A stretch of DNA of 33,743 nt from Gnetum montanum (lineage: Eukaryota > Streptophyta > Gnetopsida > Gnetales > Gnetaceae). Below are positions 11,191-23,610 of the stretch, piece by piece. Location of the stretch: the NCBI GenBank assembly GCA_015680685.1, contig MNCI01006844.1, positions 366,353-400,095 of the forward strand. Reading direction: 5' to 3'. The notes beneath the pieces are model-generated. The model saw only the letters and a program-made list of their open reading frames with translations, had not been told where the DNA came from and searched no databases. The position numbers and the translations under genes are program-made. How positions within the stretch are numbered: position 1 is the first letter of the stretch; each line of letters starts with the position of its first letter.

Positions 11191-13050
11191 TTTGATTTAA
11201 AAGCAAAAGGGATGGCTCAAAAGGGGAAGCATGAGATGATAGAAAATATGACACACAAATGAGTTGGATGATCTTCTAGAAAAAAGAAGATTAATCCAAT
11301 CTTGAAGTGGATGAACTTGGGGCCAAAGAAAGAGTAGAGGAAAGGGTTGACTTGGGGAGTAGTAGCTTGGACAAGAAGGGCCATGTCTAGTTATTATCTG
11401 TGCTATTGGTAAGGCATAGGCATCAGCCAAAGAAACTAGATTGATGTTGGGTGGAATCAAAATAGCTAACACCTACAACATTGAAAGATTCCCAAGCACA
11501 TCGTATATGGATTTCAACACCCCAACCTCCATGATATTGCTAGAGAACTTGAATCTGATAGTGACACCACTATTGAGCTACTACTTGTCATTGCCATTTT
11601 CATTGCTATTATGCACCAATGTGAGGCCTATGGTGATCACCTGGGCATGCCCGGTGATGGAATATAGCATGTGCATTGACTACCCATTCTTGGAATTTGT
11701 CAAGAATACTAAAATAATATACAAAAAATTATTATAAAAATAAAAATATAAAATAATTTTAAAAACACTAATTTATTGTATTTTAGGTAAAACATCACTC
11801 CAAGACATTCATTTAGTTAAAAATATAATAAATTTAGTTGTTTTCTAAAGAATTTTCCATGTAGTATATTTGAGTTTGTTAATAAATTGAAAGTTTTCAT
11901 ATTCATCTTAACAAATTTCAATTTTTTTTATGATCAATATTGTCATTTTATAAATAATTACATAGACAAAAGATAGTGAAGTGAGTAATGCGAGTTAGTC
12001 GAGTAAGCGTTATGTTATTGGCATTGGCATTGGCATTAAGGACCAATCCTCGCATATCCTAACTATAATATCACTCTAGACTAAGTTTTACTCCTTATCA
12101 CCTTCTATTTGACTAGACTAGTAGTAGCACTCTCTCCTACACCAACTCAGTGAAGCAAAACAAGAGTTCATAAAGTAGGTGTAGGTGCAGGAAGAGGCAT
12201 AACAATAACAAAAATAAGAAAAATGGCAACATCGTAGATGAAAAGGATAGTGGATGCCATCAAGTGTAGCTAGATTAATAGTGGTAGACACAACACATCA
12301 CTAAGTGATGAAAGAATGTCTCTGAGACAAGGACACTCTACTTAAGCTCAAGCTCATTAAGGACCTTCTTGTAGTGGCCACAAACATCCATGAATGCTCA
12401 AGTCTCTGAGATTATCTCGAGAAGTAGTTGAGCTAGATCACCAACTAAAAAGTGGCTCTAAAGCTACTATTCTTGATTCATGTACTAATATGTGATGATG
12501 ATGAGGCCTTCATGACAGAGGAATTGACACTACCATACATGGTTCATGCATGTGGTGACCACATGTAGTTCTAAGGCACTAAGAGCTATAGTCATAGAGC
12601 ATGGAAGCGCTACTGCTAGACCATCAAGTATGCTACTTACATCATGGCTTAACTACACCTCCTTTGAATTCAAATTGTAGGTTTTAATATTTTCCTTCTC
12701 GATCAATTGTTTTTGGTGTCACTGTAGACACCAAGGAGTAGCCCAAAGAAGGCCTAGGCAATGCTATAGTAGTTGCAAAATGTGGTGTTGGAGTGCAACC
12801 ATGGCAAGTGGGCCCACATTTTTGGTATACCAGTGCAGTTCCTCATGCATGATAAGAAAATCCTTCACCACACCACACTAATACTACTATTTTTGTACCA
12901 ATGATCATCATCAATGCTTAGTCTAGGGGTTTACAAATTAGTACGCATGATAGCCATGGTTCCTAAACTTGTGGATTGGACCACATCTAGCTATTACTAA
13001 AGAAGAAGAAACACAAGTAGCAACAAAATGCTAATTTCTAGTCCAAAACG
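11190..13050. other. Unassigned region between two gypsy elements
   Basis: No recognisable gene. A plus-strand open stretch at 11441-11737 (98 codons) has no motif I know and no partner in the window. 11740-12000 is very AT-rich. A triple 'attggc' repeat sits at about 12017-12034. 12130-13050 holds many short frames cut by stops and could be an unrecognised decayed ORF or the LTR and leader of the next element. I see no TG...CA pair or primer-binding site. Confidence 0.4.
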
Positions 13051-13439
13051 CTATCGATTAGACCATGAATCCATTTGGTAGTGCTGCTACTCTTGGTAAA
13101 CCAGAAACACATTTAGAAGGATGCCAAGTTCTAGGCCAAAAACCTATGGATGTCATTTTTATTGTTGTTTTTGTTATTCTACCTCTACCTCTATCTCCTC
13201 CCTCTTCACCTTCAACATCATCATCTTCTTCCTTCTATACCTCTAATCAAAGTTATAGATGATGTGACTATGATGGAGGTGATTCCAGAGATAGAGATAA
13301 CTATAGGATCCACTAGACTAGTGGAGATCAGGGGCATGGGCAATTAAGGAAGGCCAACCACCATGAAAGAAGGGGTGGCAAATGACATCATGGGCATCAT
13401 GACCTTCATACAGGATATGACTATGATTAGTCTTTTCTT

Positions 13440-14515
13440 GTAACAAAAAATATGTTAAATATTATAGAGGCTATGAGAATTCCAATGATGCATGTGAGAG
13501 ATAGTAGAATCAAATGGTTGGATATGAATGATATCTCCAAGTTTGAAGGGGGATATAACTTAGATCCACGTAATCATCTTCAAGCCTTTCACAATGCATG
13601 TGCCTTGCAAAATGTTGACAAAGAATGGAAAAAACTAAAAAAAATTTCATGGACACTCATTAAAGAGGTTAAAAGCTAGTACAAGTCCTTAGAATCAAAA
13701 TCAATTAGATGATGAAGTACAATGCTTAAGCTCTTCAATGATAAGTATTAAACATACTCCCAAGTGTCCAATATAAGAAAATAGATCCAAGTATGGAGAT
13801 AAGAAACACATAAATCCTTAGATGCAGCCATGGGTAGATATTACTCTCTATTTCATTTCTCAAAGAGAAAAACTCCACCATATCATAGATGGGCTCCATA
13901 TAGAAATTAGAAGAACCTTTGGAAACTATTCCCAAGGAATACTTTCAAAAATTAGAGCCCATCAAATCCAAAAGTTTATTGAACATGTGGCCAAAGAATA
14001 AGGTGAGTTGTAGAAAAGAAAAAGTGCAGAGAAATTCAACTAGGATTCTTCCCTCTGAAAAAGGAAAGTTTGGTTTGATGAAAATAAGGAGGATGCACTA
14101 CTTGATGAAGTGATGAAATGTAAAACCTTATTGATCCAAAAATCTATCTTTAAAATATCAACTAAGGTAGATAAAATGTGGGATTCTTTGGATGAAAAAT
14201 TTCAAGCTACTCTGAAAATTGTTGAAACATCCAAAGAGCAAGATAACAGTCATGACCAAAGAAAAATAAAAGAAGCTAAACATGTCCACCAATGGGGTAA
14301 AGGAAAAGTTGTTTCCATAGAGGAGGTTGGAGAGTCTGAGACAGATGATGATGGTGGGTGTGAAATTTTCTGCAATGATCATTCTAAGGGATGTTGCCCT
14401 ATTGTATCACACTTACAAGTGTTTGGGGTGTACATGCTGAATCCTAGATTGGAAAGAAGGGAAGAAACTAGGAGGTTGCCTTATCCTCAAGGTAACTATA
14501 GGCAATTCCACTAAT
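13440..14515 (+). pseudogene. Gag of second Ty3/gypsy element
   Basis: RIKWLDMNDISKFEGGYNLDPRNHLQAFHNACALQNVD (13520-13620) matches the gag start 'IPKFDGxxDPxxHLxxF' of non-chromodomain plant gypsy elements. Broken frames through 14110 contain KNLWKLFPRNTFKN/IRRTFGNYSQGILSKIR wording expected in the capsid. The 14110-14514 frame (134 codons) reads VDKMWDSLDEKFQATLKIVETSKEQ, then an acidic ESETDDDGGCEIF, and would be the gag-protease linker. No clear zinc knuckle is left. The 13060-13350 Ser/Pro-rich frames just upstream are low complexity and are not claimed as coding. Confidence 0.55.
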
Positions 14516-15060
14516 AGCAAGCCTACTATCCAAGTGGATCTCTATCCCAACCTCATGAGTAGTACTAGCAATGGCAACATCCATAGTCATGGAGGATGCC
14601 ACCATCAAGGTAGTATTATCCTTACTAATAGTAAAATTCCTATGGGTACTACGTTTAGCAATCAATTTCTCCATGTGCATCTTCCAATCACAGCTCCTTT
14701 TAGCACCACTATAACCCTCCTAAATATTACAAAGCTCAATATCTAAGAGGAAAATCCCCATTCCCATTATACACTTCTCATCCTTTGGCATGTGTACCTC
14801 TACCCTCAACTCAACTACCAATAGCTCCATCCATGCAAGATGAAATTCCTACCAAGCCATAGAAAAGAAATGTCATGAGGGTTGTTAACTTATAGTCAGC
14901 TTCTTAGCCAAGTGATTTTAAGAACAAACCTCAAAAAATACCATTGTTCCAAACCAACAATCCTTCAACACCCTTAGATACACCTACAAGTAATGATCTT
15001 GCTTCTACATCATCCTGTAGTCCATTATTCTAGAACCCTTCAAACCAAACACTTCCCAAA
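14515..15060 (+). pseudogene. Pro/Ser-rich linker of second gypsy element
   Basis: Between gag and protease lies about 550 bp of Pro-, Ser- and Thr-rich broken frames (for example 14534-14746). Gag-protease linkers of plant gypsy elements are often poorly conserved and Pro-rich, so the position fits, but nothing here identifies it independently. Confidence 0.3.
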
Positions 15061-15099
15061 GTGCATATCCTGATGTTGATCCATGCTATCATGAATTGG

Positions 15100-15535
15100 A
15101 TTAAGCCTAGTCACCCTACTAGGAAAAGATCTGATCCTAGAAGTCCCCTCATTTATTTGAAAATCATTGTAAATGAGCCTTGCAAGGCTCTTCTAGACTC
15201 AGGTTCTAGTATAAATTTTTTTTCCATAAAATGTACAAGGCCTAAAACCTGCCTCCCCTAAGAATAGCAACATTTGGCTTGAGTGGTAGATCAATCCATC
15301 ACTATTCCCTTGGGATTGGTGGAGGACATTATGATCACTATTTATGGGTGGTTATCTCCTAATAACTTCCTAGTGATTCATGTTAATAAGTATAAGGGGG
15401 ACTTCCTAATCATCATGGAAAGGGCTTGGTTGAGCACCATTGATCTATGGCTAGGAATTAGATACCTTTCCTTGGAAATTCTTAAGAAAAATAAAATTAG
15501 AAAGATAAAGAGGAAGCACATTCCATGCATTGCAT
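15100..15535 (+). pseudogene. Aspartic protease of second gypsy element
   Basis: PLIYLKIIVNEPCKALLDSGSSINFFS (about 15151-15231) keeps the retropepsin D-S-G triplet intact, with the Asp codon at 15196-15198. After a break, SITIPLGLVEDIMITI and GDFLIIMERAWLSTIDLWLG (15298-15459) match the protease C-terminal half, usually 'IPLGxIExVxVxI' and 'PLILGRPWLxTxxAxIG' with the LGRPW now MERAW. The catalytic site survives, but frames around it are broken by stops at about 15260 and 15571. It belongs with the RT and integrase downstream. Confidence 0.72.
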
Positions 15536-16114
15536 ATAGTGACACAAGGTGCAACTGTGTGCAAAGATTATGATCCATAAAAAGCACATCTATCATAGCA
15601 TGAAAATAGTATGCTGATGTGACTAAAATTCAAAGGTGCTTGTACATAGCAACCCCAAAATAGGAGAGCACCCAGTGGCTAATAGCTAATCTTGATAGTA
15701 GCTAAACAATATGCATGGAACCAAATGAGAGCATTACAAGTGCTTATATTAAATACATGGATGAATTCGAGCAAGTTCATCACCAACTCTCCAATGATGA
15801 AGCTGATAAAACCAACTAGGAAGATTTGAAGATCCCTGAAAGCTTTAAACAAGAGCACCTAGACATGAAACCTTTACTAGCTAGAATGGAATATTTCTTT
15901 TTGAACAATGGGAAGATGATTATCATCAATGCCAACCTTGCTCGAATAGAGAAAAAAAGTTATTCGAGGTGGTCAACAAATTACTAATAGCCTTTTCTTA
16001 GACATATCTTGAACTCACTAGGATTGATCCTAGGATATGTTAGCACCACATTTACATAGATCCTTCCATTAAGCTAAGGAGGTAGTTGTAGCAATGATTG
16101 AATCCCAAACTCAA

Positions 16115-16890
16115 GTAGATCAAGAAGGAGGAGATTAAACAACTCCTCAAGGTGGGGTTCATTTATCCCATTGTAGATAGCAAGTAGGTTAGCCCACTCA
16201 TGATAGTGCCAAAGAAAGGTAGAAAATGGAGGGTCTATATCAATTTCAAGTTGTTTAACATGACAACTTATAAAGATAATTTATTATTTCCATTTTTGGA
16301 CTAGGTGTTTGATACCATTTCTAGGAATTACTACTACAGCTTTCTGAATGGTTATAGTGACTTTATATTCCACTAAAGGACTAGGCCAAGACAACATTCA
16401 CAAGTTCCTAGGGGACTTTCTCATATAGAAAGATGCCATTTGGTTTGTGCAATGTCCCTACTACATTCCAACATCTTATCTTGAGCATCTTTCAATACTA
16501 GATTGGTAGCAAGGTGGAAGTCTTCATGGATGACTTCTCCACTTATGGAACTATATTTGAGCAAGCCTTAGACCATCTTGAGCAACTACTGAAAAGGTGT
16601 GTGAAGATAAACCTTAGGCTTAAGTATTAGAAAAGACACCTGATGGTCCACAAAGGCATTATTTTGGGGCACATAATTTTTGAAAAAGGGATCAAGGTGG
16701 GTCCTAAAAAAATAAGGGTTGTCCAAAGAATTACTAGATAGCTAAAAATAGTCAAAGATGTGAGGTCATTCCATAGACACACTAGCTACTACCAATAATT
16801 CATTAATAATTTTTCTAAGATTGCTAAAACATTGGTGGAGCTGACAAAGAAGGATGCTCTATTTATCTAAACCAAGGAATGCGAACATGC
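16115..16890 (+). pseudogene. Reverse transcriptase of second gypsy element
   Basis: One main frame with stops carries the RT blocks in order: KKEEIKQLLKVGFIYPIVDS, VSPLMIVPKKGRKWRVYINF, YKDNLLFPFLD, YYYSFLNGYS, KMPFGLCNVPTTFQHLI, EVFMDDFSTYG (catalytic M-D-D at 16526-16534), KGIILGHIIFEKGIKVGPKKI and VRSFHRHTSYY. 'FMDDFSxYG' and 'MPFGLCNAPxTFQ' point to the Athila/Tat side of Ty3/gypsy and not to the chromodomain side, so this is a different lineage from the 5-11 kb element. Most stops sit where CAG (Gln) or TGG (Trp) is expected: AF-stop-HLK-stop near 16893 is a clear case. Inactive. Confidence 0.85.
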
Positions 16891-16899
16891 ATTCTAGCA

Positions 16900-17300
16900 T
16901 CTTAAGTAGTAGCTTATGGAAACTCCAATTCTAGGAGCACCTGATTAGTCTAGACCTTTACACATCATGATAGATACATTAAATTATGCCTTAGGAGTTG
17001 TGCCTACATAGTTGAACTATTAGAAACATCCTTACTATATCCACTATATGAGTAGAAGCATTGTTGGTGAATAGCTAAATTAGACCATAATAAAAAAATT
17101 GATGGCAATGGTTCACCTTAGAAAAATTTAGGTATACTATGTGCTTAGGTACAAGGTGTTTATGCACATAGACCATAGTGCAATCTAGCTATTGATGAAT
17201 AAACCAATGGTCAACCCCCATGTGATATGGTGGCTAGTAATCTTACGATGATAGATCAAAAGTGAACTAAGAATGTGGTTGCTGACCACTTGTCTTAAGT
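16900..17300 (+). pseudogene. RNase H of second gypsy element
   Basis: PLHIMIDTLNYALGVVPT (from about 16955), YIHYMSRSIVGE, KKLMAMVHL and VFMHIDHSAI...LLMNKPMVN follow the RNase H order seen after gypsy RT: 'PLxxxxDASxxAxGAVL', 'YYxSRxL', 'EKELLAVVxALxKFRxYL', 'DHxALxxLxxK'. The last relic of the 'ADHLSR' ending is visible near 17283-17297. Stops interrupt it throughout. Confidence 0.72.
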
Positions 17301-17539
17301 TGTGATGGGACAATAAAGAGAAAGAGGGTCAACTATTAGATTAGTTTCTTAATGAACTTCTCTTTTTAGGCCTATAATCGAACAAATGCCTAATGAATCT
17401 AAATGGTATGATCACATTCTTACCTATCTTCTCACCTAGTAAATGCCACAAGAATGGGACCATAGGAAGAAACAGCAATTTCTTCACTAAGAATTATGCT
17501 TCATGGAGATCAACGAATACCTTTATAGGGTGTGCACCA

Positions 17540-18305
17540 ATGTCTTGGTTCATTGGTGTGTTCATGATGTTGATTAGCTACATGTTCTCTAAGATGCTCA
17601 TGAGGGTCCTTGTGGTAGCTGTTATGCTAGGAGACATATGGTTATTAAGATTCTCATGACAAGGTATTATAGGCCAACACCTTTCAAGAATGCTCACCAA
17701 TTTGTCCACTCTTATGAATGCTACCAACATGATGGTGGAATGAGTGCTAATATGGAGGAATCTCAAAAGTGGTTCCAACCACTGGAATCCTTTGACATCT
17801 AGGGCATTAAATTCATGTGTTCCATCACACCCATGTCAAATGGAAAGGCATACATCATAGTTGTTATTGACTATTGTATGAAATAGGAAGAAGCTGCAAT
17901 TGTCATCCACTAGACATCTTCCACAACTACTCGATTTGTACAAAAATATGTTATAAGTAGGTTTGGGATTCCATGTACACCTATTTCTAGTAATGGTACT
18001 CATTTTATGGCTACTACCTTTCAAAAACTCATTTAATGCTTGGGGATTAAACATAAATTAACAACACCCTACCAACCCCAAGCCAATGATCAAGTAGAGG
18101 TTACAAATAGGGAAATAACAAAAATACTAACAAGAACTATTAGTAAATATAGGAGGGATTGAAGCATGAAACTCAATGATGCCCTTTGGACCTACCACTT
18201 CACTTGTAAGCTTCCTATTGGCTACTCTTCCTATAATATTGTGTATGGAAAATTACCAACCTTGCCTACCAAGTAGAACTCCATACACTTTCAACAACTT
18301 GTGAC
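17540..18305 (+). pseudogene. Integrase of second gypsy element
   Basis: Zinc-binding part: AHEGPCGSCYARRHMVIKIL, RYYRPTPFKNAHQFVHSYECYQ, in which the first Cys of the CxxC pair is Tyr. Core: FDI-stop-GIKFMCSITPMSNGKAYIIVVIDY, where the first DDE Asp is Lys (17809-17811); SSNGTHFMATTF, where the second Asp is Asn (17992-17994); and YQPQANDQVEVTN, where the Glu is kept (18097-18099). KLNDALWTYHFTCKLPIGYSSYNIVYGKLPTLP ends the core as expected ('ALWAYRTxxKxxxGxxPFxLVYG'). Strand transfer would need all three acids, so it is dead. Confidence 0.85.
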
Positions 18306-18324
18306 CTTGACCTTGATCTAAGTC

Positions 18325-18660
18325 TACCATAGAAAGAAATATTAATGAACCTCAACTTGCTAGATGAAAATCAATTAGTATCTCTATCATCTAACGAGTT
18401 GCACAAGGCATTCAACAAGCAATGACATGACCTTAGAATTAGGAAAGTTAAATTTCAACTACAATATCAGATCCTCTACTAGAATCCCACACATGTATCA
18501 CAAAGAACCAAGTTCCAAATGTTGTGGGAGGGGCCTTATGTTATCTATGAAACCTTTCCTTCTAGAGCCATATTAATATACAAACTTGAAAGTCCAAATA
18601 AGAAATTTTTGATCAACATGCAACAAATCAAGCCTTTCCATGAGCTAAAAAGTGCTAGTA
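18325..18660 (+). pseudogene. Post-integrase tail of second gypsy element
   Basis: NLLDENQLVSLSSNELHKAFNK, then FQMLWEGPYVIYETFPSRAILIYKLE and INMQQIKPFHE. This is the usual end of pol in Athila/Tat-side elements: 'RxLxxLDExR', a gap, 'WEGPYVVxxxxxxGAYxLxxxxGxxxxxxxNxxxLKxYY'. It confirms the full domain order of the element. The sequence downstream turns AT-rich. Confidence 0.68.
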
Positions 18661-20200
18661 AGCAGAATAACTCAATAGATCAATAGGCATGTTCAATTTT
18701 TCAAATCTTCTCTCTCCAACTCAATCATGGCAAAGATGGCCATCCATGCATATCAATTAAAGTGGCTCCTCAGTTTTTCACTTTTTATTTTACACCATGT
18801 TTAATGCATTTTTCCTTTTCTTGAGCATTTTACACTTTATTTGGTTTATATTTATTTTATGTTTTATCTTATGTTATGTCTTGTTTTTCTTTATTTCCAT
18901 TAGGACTATATGCAACTATAACTATCTATTGATGGTGATTTACACTAAAATGTTTTTGATTACTAATGTCTATATTCTATTTTGGAATTTTGGTGTTGAT
19001 AACTAATACATGATTTCTTTTTCACAAAATAAACAATGTGTTAACATCATCCACCCATCCACAAATTCTATGGTGTTCCTTGTTTTGGAAATATGAGATC
19101 CTTCCTTAATGAAACTTTTAATGAACTTGTGACGTTGGTAGTTTTCAAACTTGGGAAGGATTAAATGGATAGAAAAGGATGTGACTTCAAGGGGATTTGA
19201 TGCTCTTTATACTTGCCTACCCTCTTGAGTGCATGCGTGTTTTCATGGATTTCTTACCATTTTGTTGTTAACCAATAATAGGAAGATAAAAAAGTATTTG
19301 CATGATGTGGTTTACATCCAAAAACATAAAAATATTAAATATATAAAAATAAAAATTAACAACGATGAAAATTCAAATGACATTCCTTAGATGAAATAAT
19401 GGATTCAAATCACATCCCTTAGATGAAATAATGGGCTACAAGCACTAGTTATGGGACTAGAAATATATGTTAGCCCTACATGAAGGTCCCCTCTAACTAA
19501 GGCCCATATCACCTCCTACTTCCCTTTTCTTCTCTTTTAGGAATGATTTTGGATCTATGGGAATGCTCTTGTGTCTTGACGGGGTGGACTAGTTTTAAAG
19601 TGTTGATACGAAGTCATTGAAAGTGGTTGGTTTTGATTTGGACTAAGGCTAGATCCTCTCAAGTTATGTTAACGACAAAACCCACAAGGGACTTCATGTG
19701 ACTATGATACAGGACCCCATTTTACTTTATTCATCATCCATTAATGTTGATCCATCACTCACCACACTATTGTTTTTCATGTCTTGTTCAATGTCTTGGT
19801 TTGATATGTTGAAGTTCTTAGGTAGATTATTTTGGGATTTGATCCTTAAATTTTCATAACCATTAGTTAACCACAAGGTCCATAGACTCCTTAGTTTAAG
19901 GATATGCAAGTGAAACAAGGGCATGAGCCTACTATAGCAAGCACCCACTAGCATTTCACTTGGTTAGGCTAGTTAAGTTCATTATCCTTCACATTCAAAT
20001 CTTCTAAATTTTCCATCAGTTGCATCTAGTTGTGCACTCCATCATATTTCTTCATTGTTCTCTTAATCAAAATTTCTTTTTTATGGACCATCAATCCCTA
20101 TTCATGCATTTCATCATGTTCTTGGCTTTGTGGACTTCCATTGGACTCTAATTTGATGCAGCAAATCTTTGTTTTTATCAATTTTCCAAAAGTCAAACTA
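18660..20200. other. AT-rich region after pol, possible 3' UTR/LTR
   Basis: No gene recognised. 18780-18910 is T-rich; a 69-codon hydrophobic frame there follows from composition and is not claimed as a gene. The 3' LTR of the 13-18.7 kb element should begin in this region, but no polypurine tract followed by TG could be fixed, and the expected 5' partner upstream of 13 kb is not evident either. An unremarkable minus-strand frame at 19727-19954 lacks any known motif. Confidence 0.35.
19372..19435. repeat. 32-bp tandem duplication
   Basis: Two adjacent 32-bp units, ttcaaatgacattccttaga... at 19372-19403 and ttcaaatcacatcccttaga... at 19404-19435, differ at three positions. A small local duplication in otherwise unassigned sequence. 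Confidence 0.8.
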
Positions 20201-20219
20201 TGGTCAACAACTATGTTAA

Positions 20220-20345
20220 TGGGATCTCATTGATGCAATTGATCATGTCAACATGATCCCTTTGATGAAATCCCATCGATGTAATGTAAAAATTCTATAA
20301 ATAGCACTCAACACTTAACCATTTTTTCCATTTTGCCTCAAATGT
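20220..20345 (+). promoter_or_regulatory. U3-like promoter segment
   Basis: A dense block of gatg/catc/atgatc words (gggatctcattgatgc, gatcatgtcaacatgatccc, aatcccatcgatg) is followed by ttctataaatag at 20293-20304. The same arrangement precedes the TATA boxes at 4453 and 26443. It lies about 0.6 kb upstream of the second transposon-protein ORF and could be the U3 end of its 5' LTR. LTR boundaries were not found. Confidence 0.45.
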
Positions 20346-20910
20346 TAGAGTTTTTCAATTTTTTAAAGTTCAAGACCTTCCAAAGCCTATAACTTTTAAA
20401 GCATTTGTCTAATTTAACCCTCATTTTTCCTTTCTGCAACTACCAAATGTGACCTTTATATTGTGAGGGATACAAACGTTAGGCTTTTGATAAAAAATTT
20501 TTTAAATTTTTTCTAAATTTCATAAGGTTTAACCAATAAAATCACTAAGTTATGAAAGTTAAACTCTTTCATTGAACTCTATTAGACATTAAAATGACAT
20601 GATATTAGAATAATCAATTTTTCCATGATCAAAACTTAGCCAAGTGTAACTAACCCAAAGAGATAACATACCTAAGTGTTCCAAAATTATAAATCAAATG
20701 CTAATCCTTGATCATGTTGTTATTAAAAATGGAACCAAGACCAAAGCACTAGCAAGAAGTAGGACCATCTCAACCAAGGGACAAATGGTCCAAAACTAGA
20801 AGAGGCCAACATGAACAACCCCAAGAGCAAGCTGTAGAAATGCAAGTAATGGGACCTTGTTAAGAGGACCTTGAAGTGCAATCCCATCAAGGAAAGACAC
20901 TAGGACCAAG
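20345..20910. other. Leader-like region without genes
   Basis: No coding pattern. It lies between the U3-like segment and the transposon-protein-like ORF copy 2, so a U5 plus leader is the natural reading. No tRNA primer-binding site was recognised. Confidence 0.3.
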
Positions 20911-23560
20911 GCTATGCCTTGAGGTCACTTTGGCCAAAGCATGCCTCATTTAGATCAAGTCTAGTGATATCCAATGTTTAGTTCTCCACGAATTAAACTT
21001 TGGTACCTTCCTAAACTTTGCTCCATAAGATGTCAAATCCCAACTACAGGCCTCTTCCATGTGACCAATCATTACTTCTAGTGGAGGGTGGTACATGGAA
21101 GAGACCAACCTCTTCTAGAATAATAGGCAAGTGGATGACATAATGAAGATCAAGAACATCAATGTGTCTTACTTTGTGGAGGCCATCTCATAGGTTCTTA
21201 GCATGCCTAAATTTCAGAAAATCTAGCAAAGTTCTTGACTCAAGTAGACCTGGAGGTTCAAAAGGAGTGGATCCAGTGATGATGTGGACTACACTACAAG
21301 GAGTATGGCATACTAAGCACAATAGAATGTGTGTACTTCAAGATAGAAACCTACCACCTCAATCCAATGGTGAGGCCCAACAAGGTCACTGCCTTCTCCA
21401 CCTATGCATGTGCTACTCTAAGTGGAAATTTTTTTATCAACCTTCCACAATTGATCTATCTAAAGAGAGAAAATATGTTCAAGGAAAATGAAAATAAAAG
21501 AAAGGTACTCCCCTTCCCATTCCTTATCAGAAAACTATGCAAAAGGGTAGGGATAGCTTGCTCCATGAAAGACATAATCAAAACTACTCCTATCACCTCT
21601 TGGGTAGAGATAATGAAAGATAAGGTTCTTACCATGACCAAAGAAGAGGAGAAACCACTACCAGCACCCACTCATGAGTAATCAACACTTGAGTTCAACA
21701 CTTCCATCGAGTAGATGCATAATCTCCATAATGACTCCTATAGCAGAAATAGGTATGACTGAGTCGTGATGAACCCTTTGTCTACAAAATAAAGTTGAGC
21801 CATCTCAATGAGGTTGCATGATCCATTAGTAAGATGGATAGTTCAACATCAATGTTTTCTTCTCAAAGAATGCAGGTGCTTGCAAGGTCAAATCCTAGCA
21901 CCTAAGAGGTAATGGTATCTCTCTCTTAATAATAGTAATTCTTAGAAATATTTGGGAATGTTGCTACCTTTTTGGTGTAGTTAGAGGAGGGAGAGGGGGT
22001 AACTAATTTAGTGATGTACCACCAAGGATAGGAAATAGCAATAGAGGTAGTGGTTGATAGAGTGGTTTATGTACTCAACACCCCTATGGCATCTATATCA
22101 AATGTTTTTTTACTTAGAGATGTGTAGGTGTTCGTAGGAGAACCAAGTAAGAGATTTAATGTAGCCTAGCATAAATAATTATTGGACTAACTAGTAGGAA
22201 CTAGGCAATCGATTCGAGATATCTTTGATATTCCAAAAGCTATTTCAGTGAACTAATCAAAGATGCTTGAGGCTAAGGGAAAAGTACTCATTGCTAATAC
22301 CCAACTTAAAATAGCTTGAGTTGAGATTCAATGATTAGTTATGGAAGTTGGGGAACTTAGAGCCTTCCTTCATGATTCCAGCATACTAAGCCAAGCAATT
22401 TTACAAGATGAAGCTTTCCAACAGCTTTAGTAAAAACTTCAAGAGGCTAAGTACAAAAAAGAGTTAATGATCTTTGACCAGTCCTTTTCTAATGAAACTA
22501 CCTACAACACTTAAAAGGACTTTTCAAAGGTTTTTCAAGAAAACATAAGATTGATCCAAAAACCATTGAAATGTCAAGATGTAGAAAGAATAGATAGATG
22601 TATTCATCCAACAGTAGTAGGAGCAGCTTGCTAGAGTAAACACTAAATTGTGAAGGTTGGCTACAAAGAATTGAAATCTCTTGATGGAGGAGGTGCATGC
22701 CTTTTTCCAAAATCTTGCCATTGAAATTTCTTCTTGGAAAAAGTGAGGCCTTCAAATTTGAAAGGGTCCAGAACCATTACATGGACTAGGTTGGCTTGTA
22801 GAAGGAGCTAAATGAAAAACACATCAAATTGGTGAATGCAAAGGTGAATGAAGCCCTCCAATAGCTCTGACAAGGTGCTAATGTTTGGTAACCCATCTTT
22901 GATGAACTAAATGCATACAACAAAGCTAAGATCCACCTTAAGGAGCTACAGATCAAGGAGATGAGGGAGTGCATAGAGCTTGTCAATCTCCATTTCTCAA
23001 ATCTAGCATTGCTAATAGCCAAAAGGTCTCAAAGTTGGAGAGGTAAGTGGCCAGCTCATACCTTTTGTATGAGGTAGAGTTTAAGCACCAAAAAGAGATC
23101 AAGAAGAAGCTTGAGATAACAAATGCAAAACTCAAGGTTCTTAAGGAAAAGTTCACTGATTAGAAATTAATAGCAAAGAGCCTAGCCAAAAGAATAAATG
23201 ACTACTAGGAGCTACAAAATGCACTTAGAGCATTTGACACTAAACAAAAACAATTTGTTGCCTAGTTTTTTAACATCAAGGAGTTGTTCCCTATGATGCC
23301 CTATCCTTGGGATGTTCCCATACTAGCCCACATTGGCAATGCTACGTAGACTATGTATGATTCTAGTAGTAAGGAGAAGAATATGAAAGTAGTACTAGAT
23401 GCTTTCCATCTTCCATGAAAAGTCATAGCTCAATGAGATAGCCACAACCATGGCCTCAACAACTACATGCACCCAAAGCAGCAGAAGGTCCTTTGACATC
23501 TTAGGAGCCTCCATCACCTAAGTCCATCTAATTTTCTTCCTTGTCTTCAAGTTGTTAGAG
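20910..23560 (+). pseudogene. Decayed plant transposon-protein-like ORF, copy 2
   Basis: Collinear with 1490-4140 over about 2.6 kb. The clearest frame (21331-21681) reads TAFSTYACATLSGNFFINLP and then LPFPFLIRKLCKRVGIACS, which fits the putative plant transposon protein domain better than copy 1 does. It ends in KEEEKPLPAPTHE. The following 21880-23250 is charged, Lys/Glu/Leu-rich and broken, consistent with a coiled coil. The end (23260-23390) reads KELFPMMPYPWDVPILAHIGNAT, stop, TMYDSS, where copy 1 has Trp at the stop (TGG to TAG). Upstream, LHELNFGTFLNFA at about 20976 equals LQELNFGSFLDLA in copy 1. Inactive; probably the accessory or gag-like ORF of a retroelement family with no recognised RT in this window. 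Confidence 0.6.
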
Positions 23561-23610
23561 GAGTTTTGCTATTCGTTATTATCATGGTTCTAATTTTGTT
23601 AATGGTAAAA

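Noticed and set aside
11197-11472. Minus-strand 91-codon frame
   Set aside because: No recognisable motif and no partner elsewhere; length within chance expectation for this much sequence.
13065-13347. Ser/Pro-rich short frames as a gene
   Set aside because: Low-complexity ctcctc/ttc repeats open two overlapping frames; no conserved motif.
18797-19006. Hydrophobic small protein or env-like gene
   Set aside because: The hydrophobicity follows from a T-rich strand; such T-rich stretches after gypsy pol are common, and there is no signal or motif.
22498-23022. Minus-strand frames opposite the coiled-coil region
   Set aside because: Antisense shadows of the plus-strand transposon-protein remains, which match copy 1 in order.
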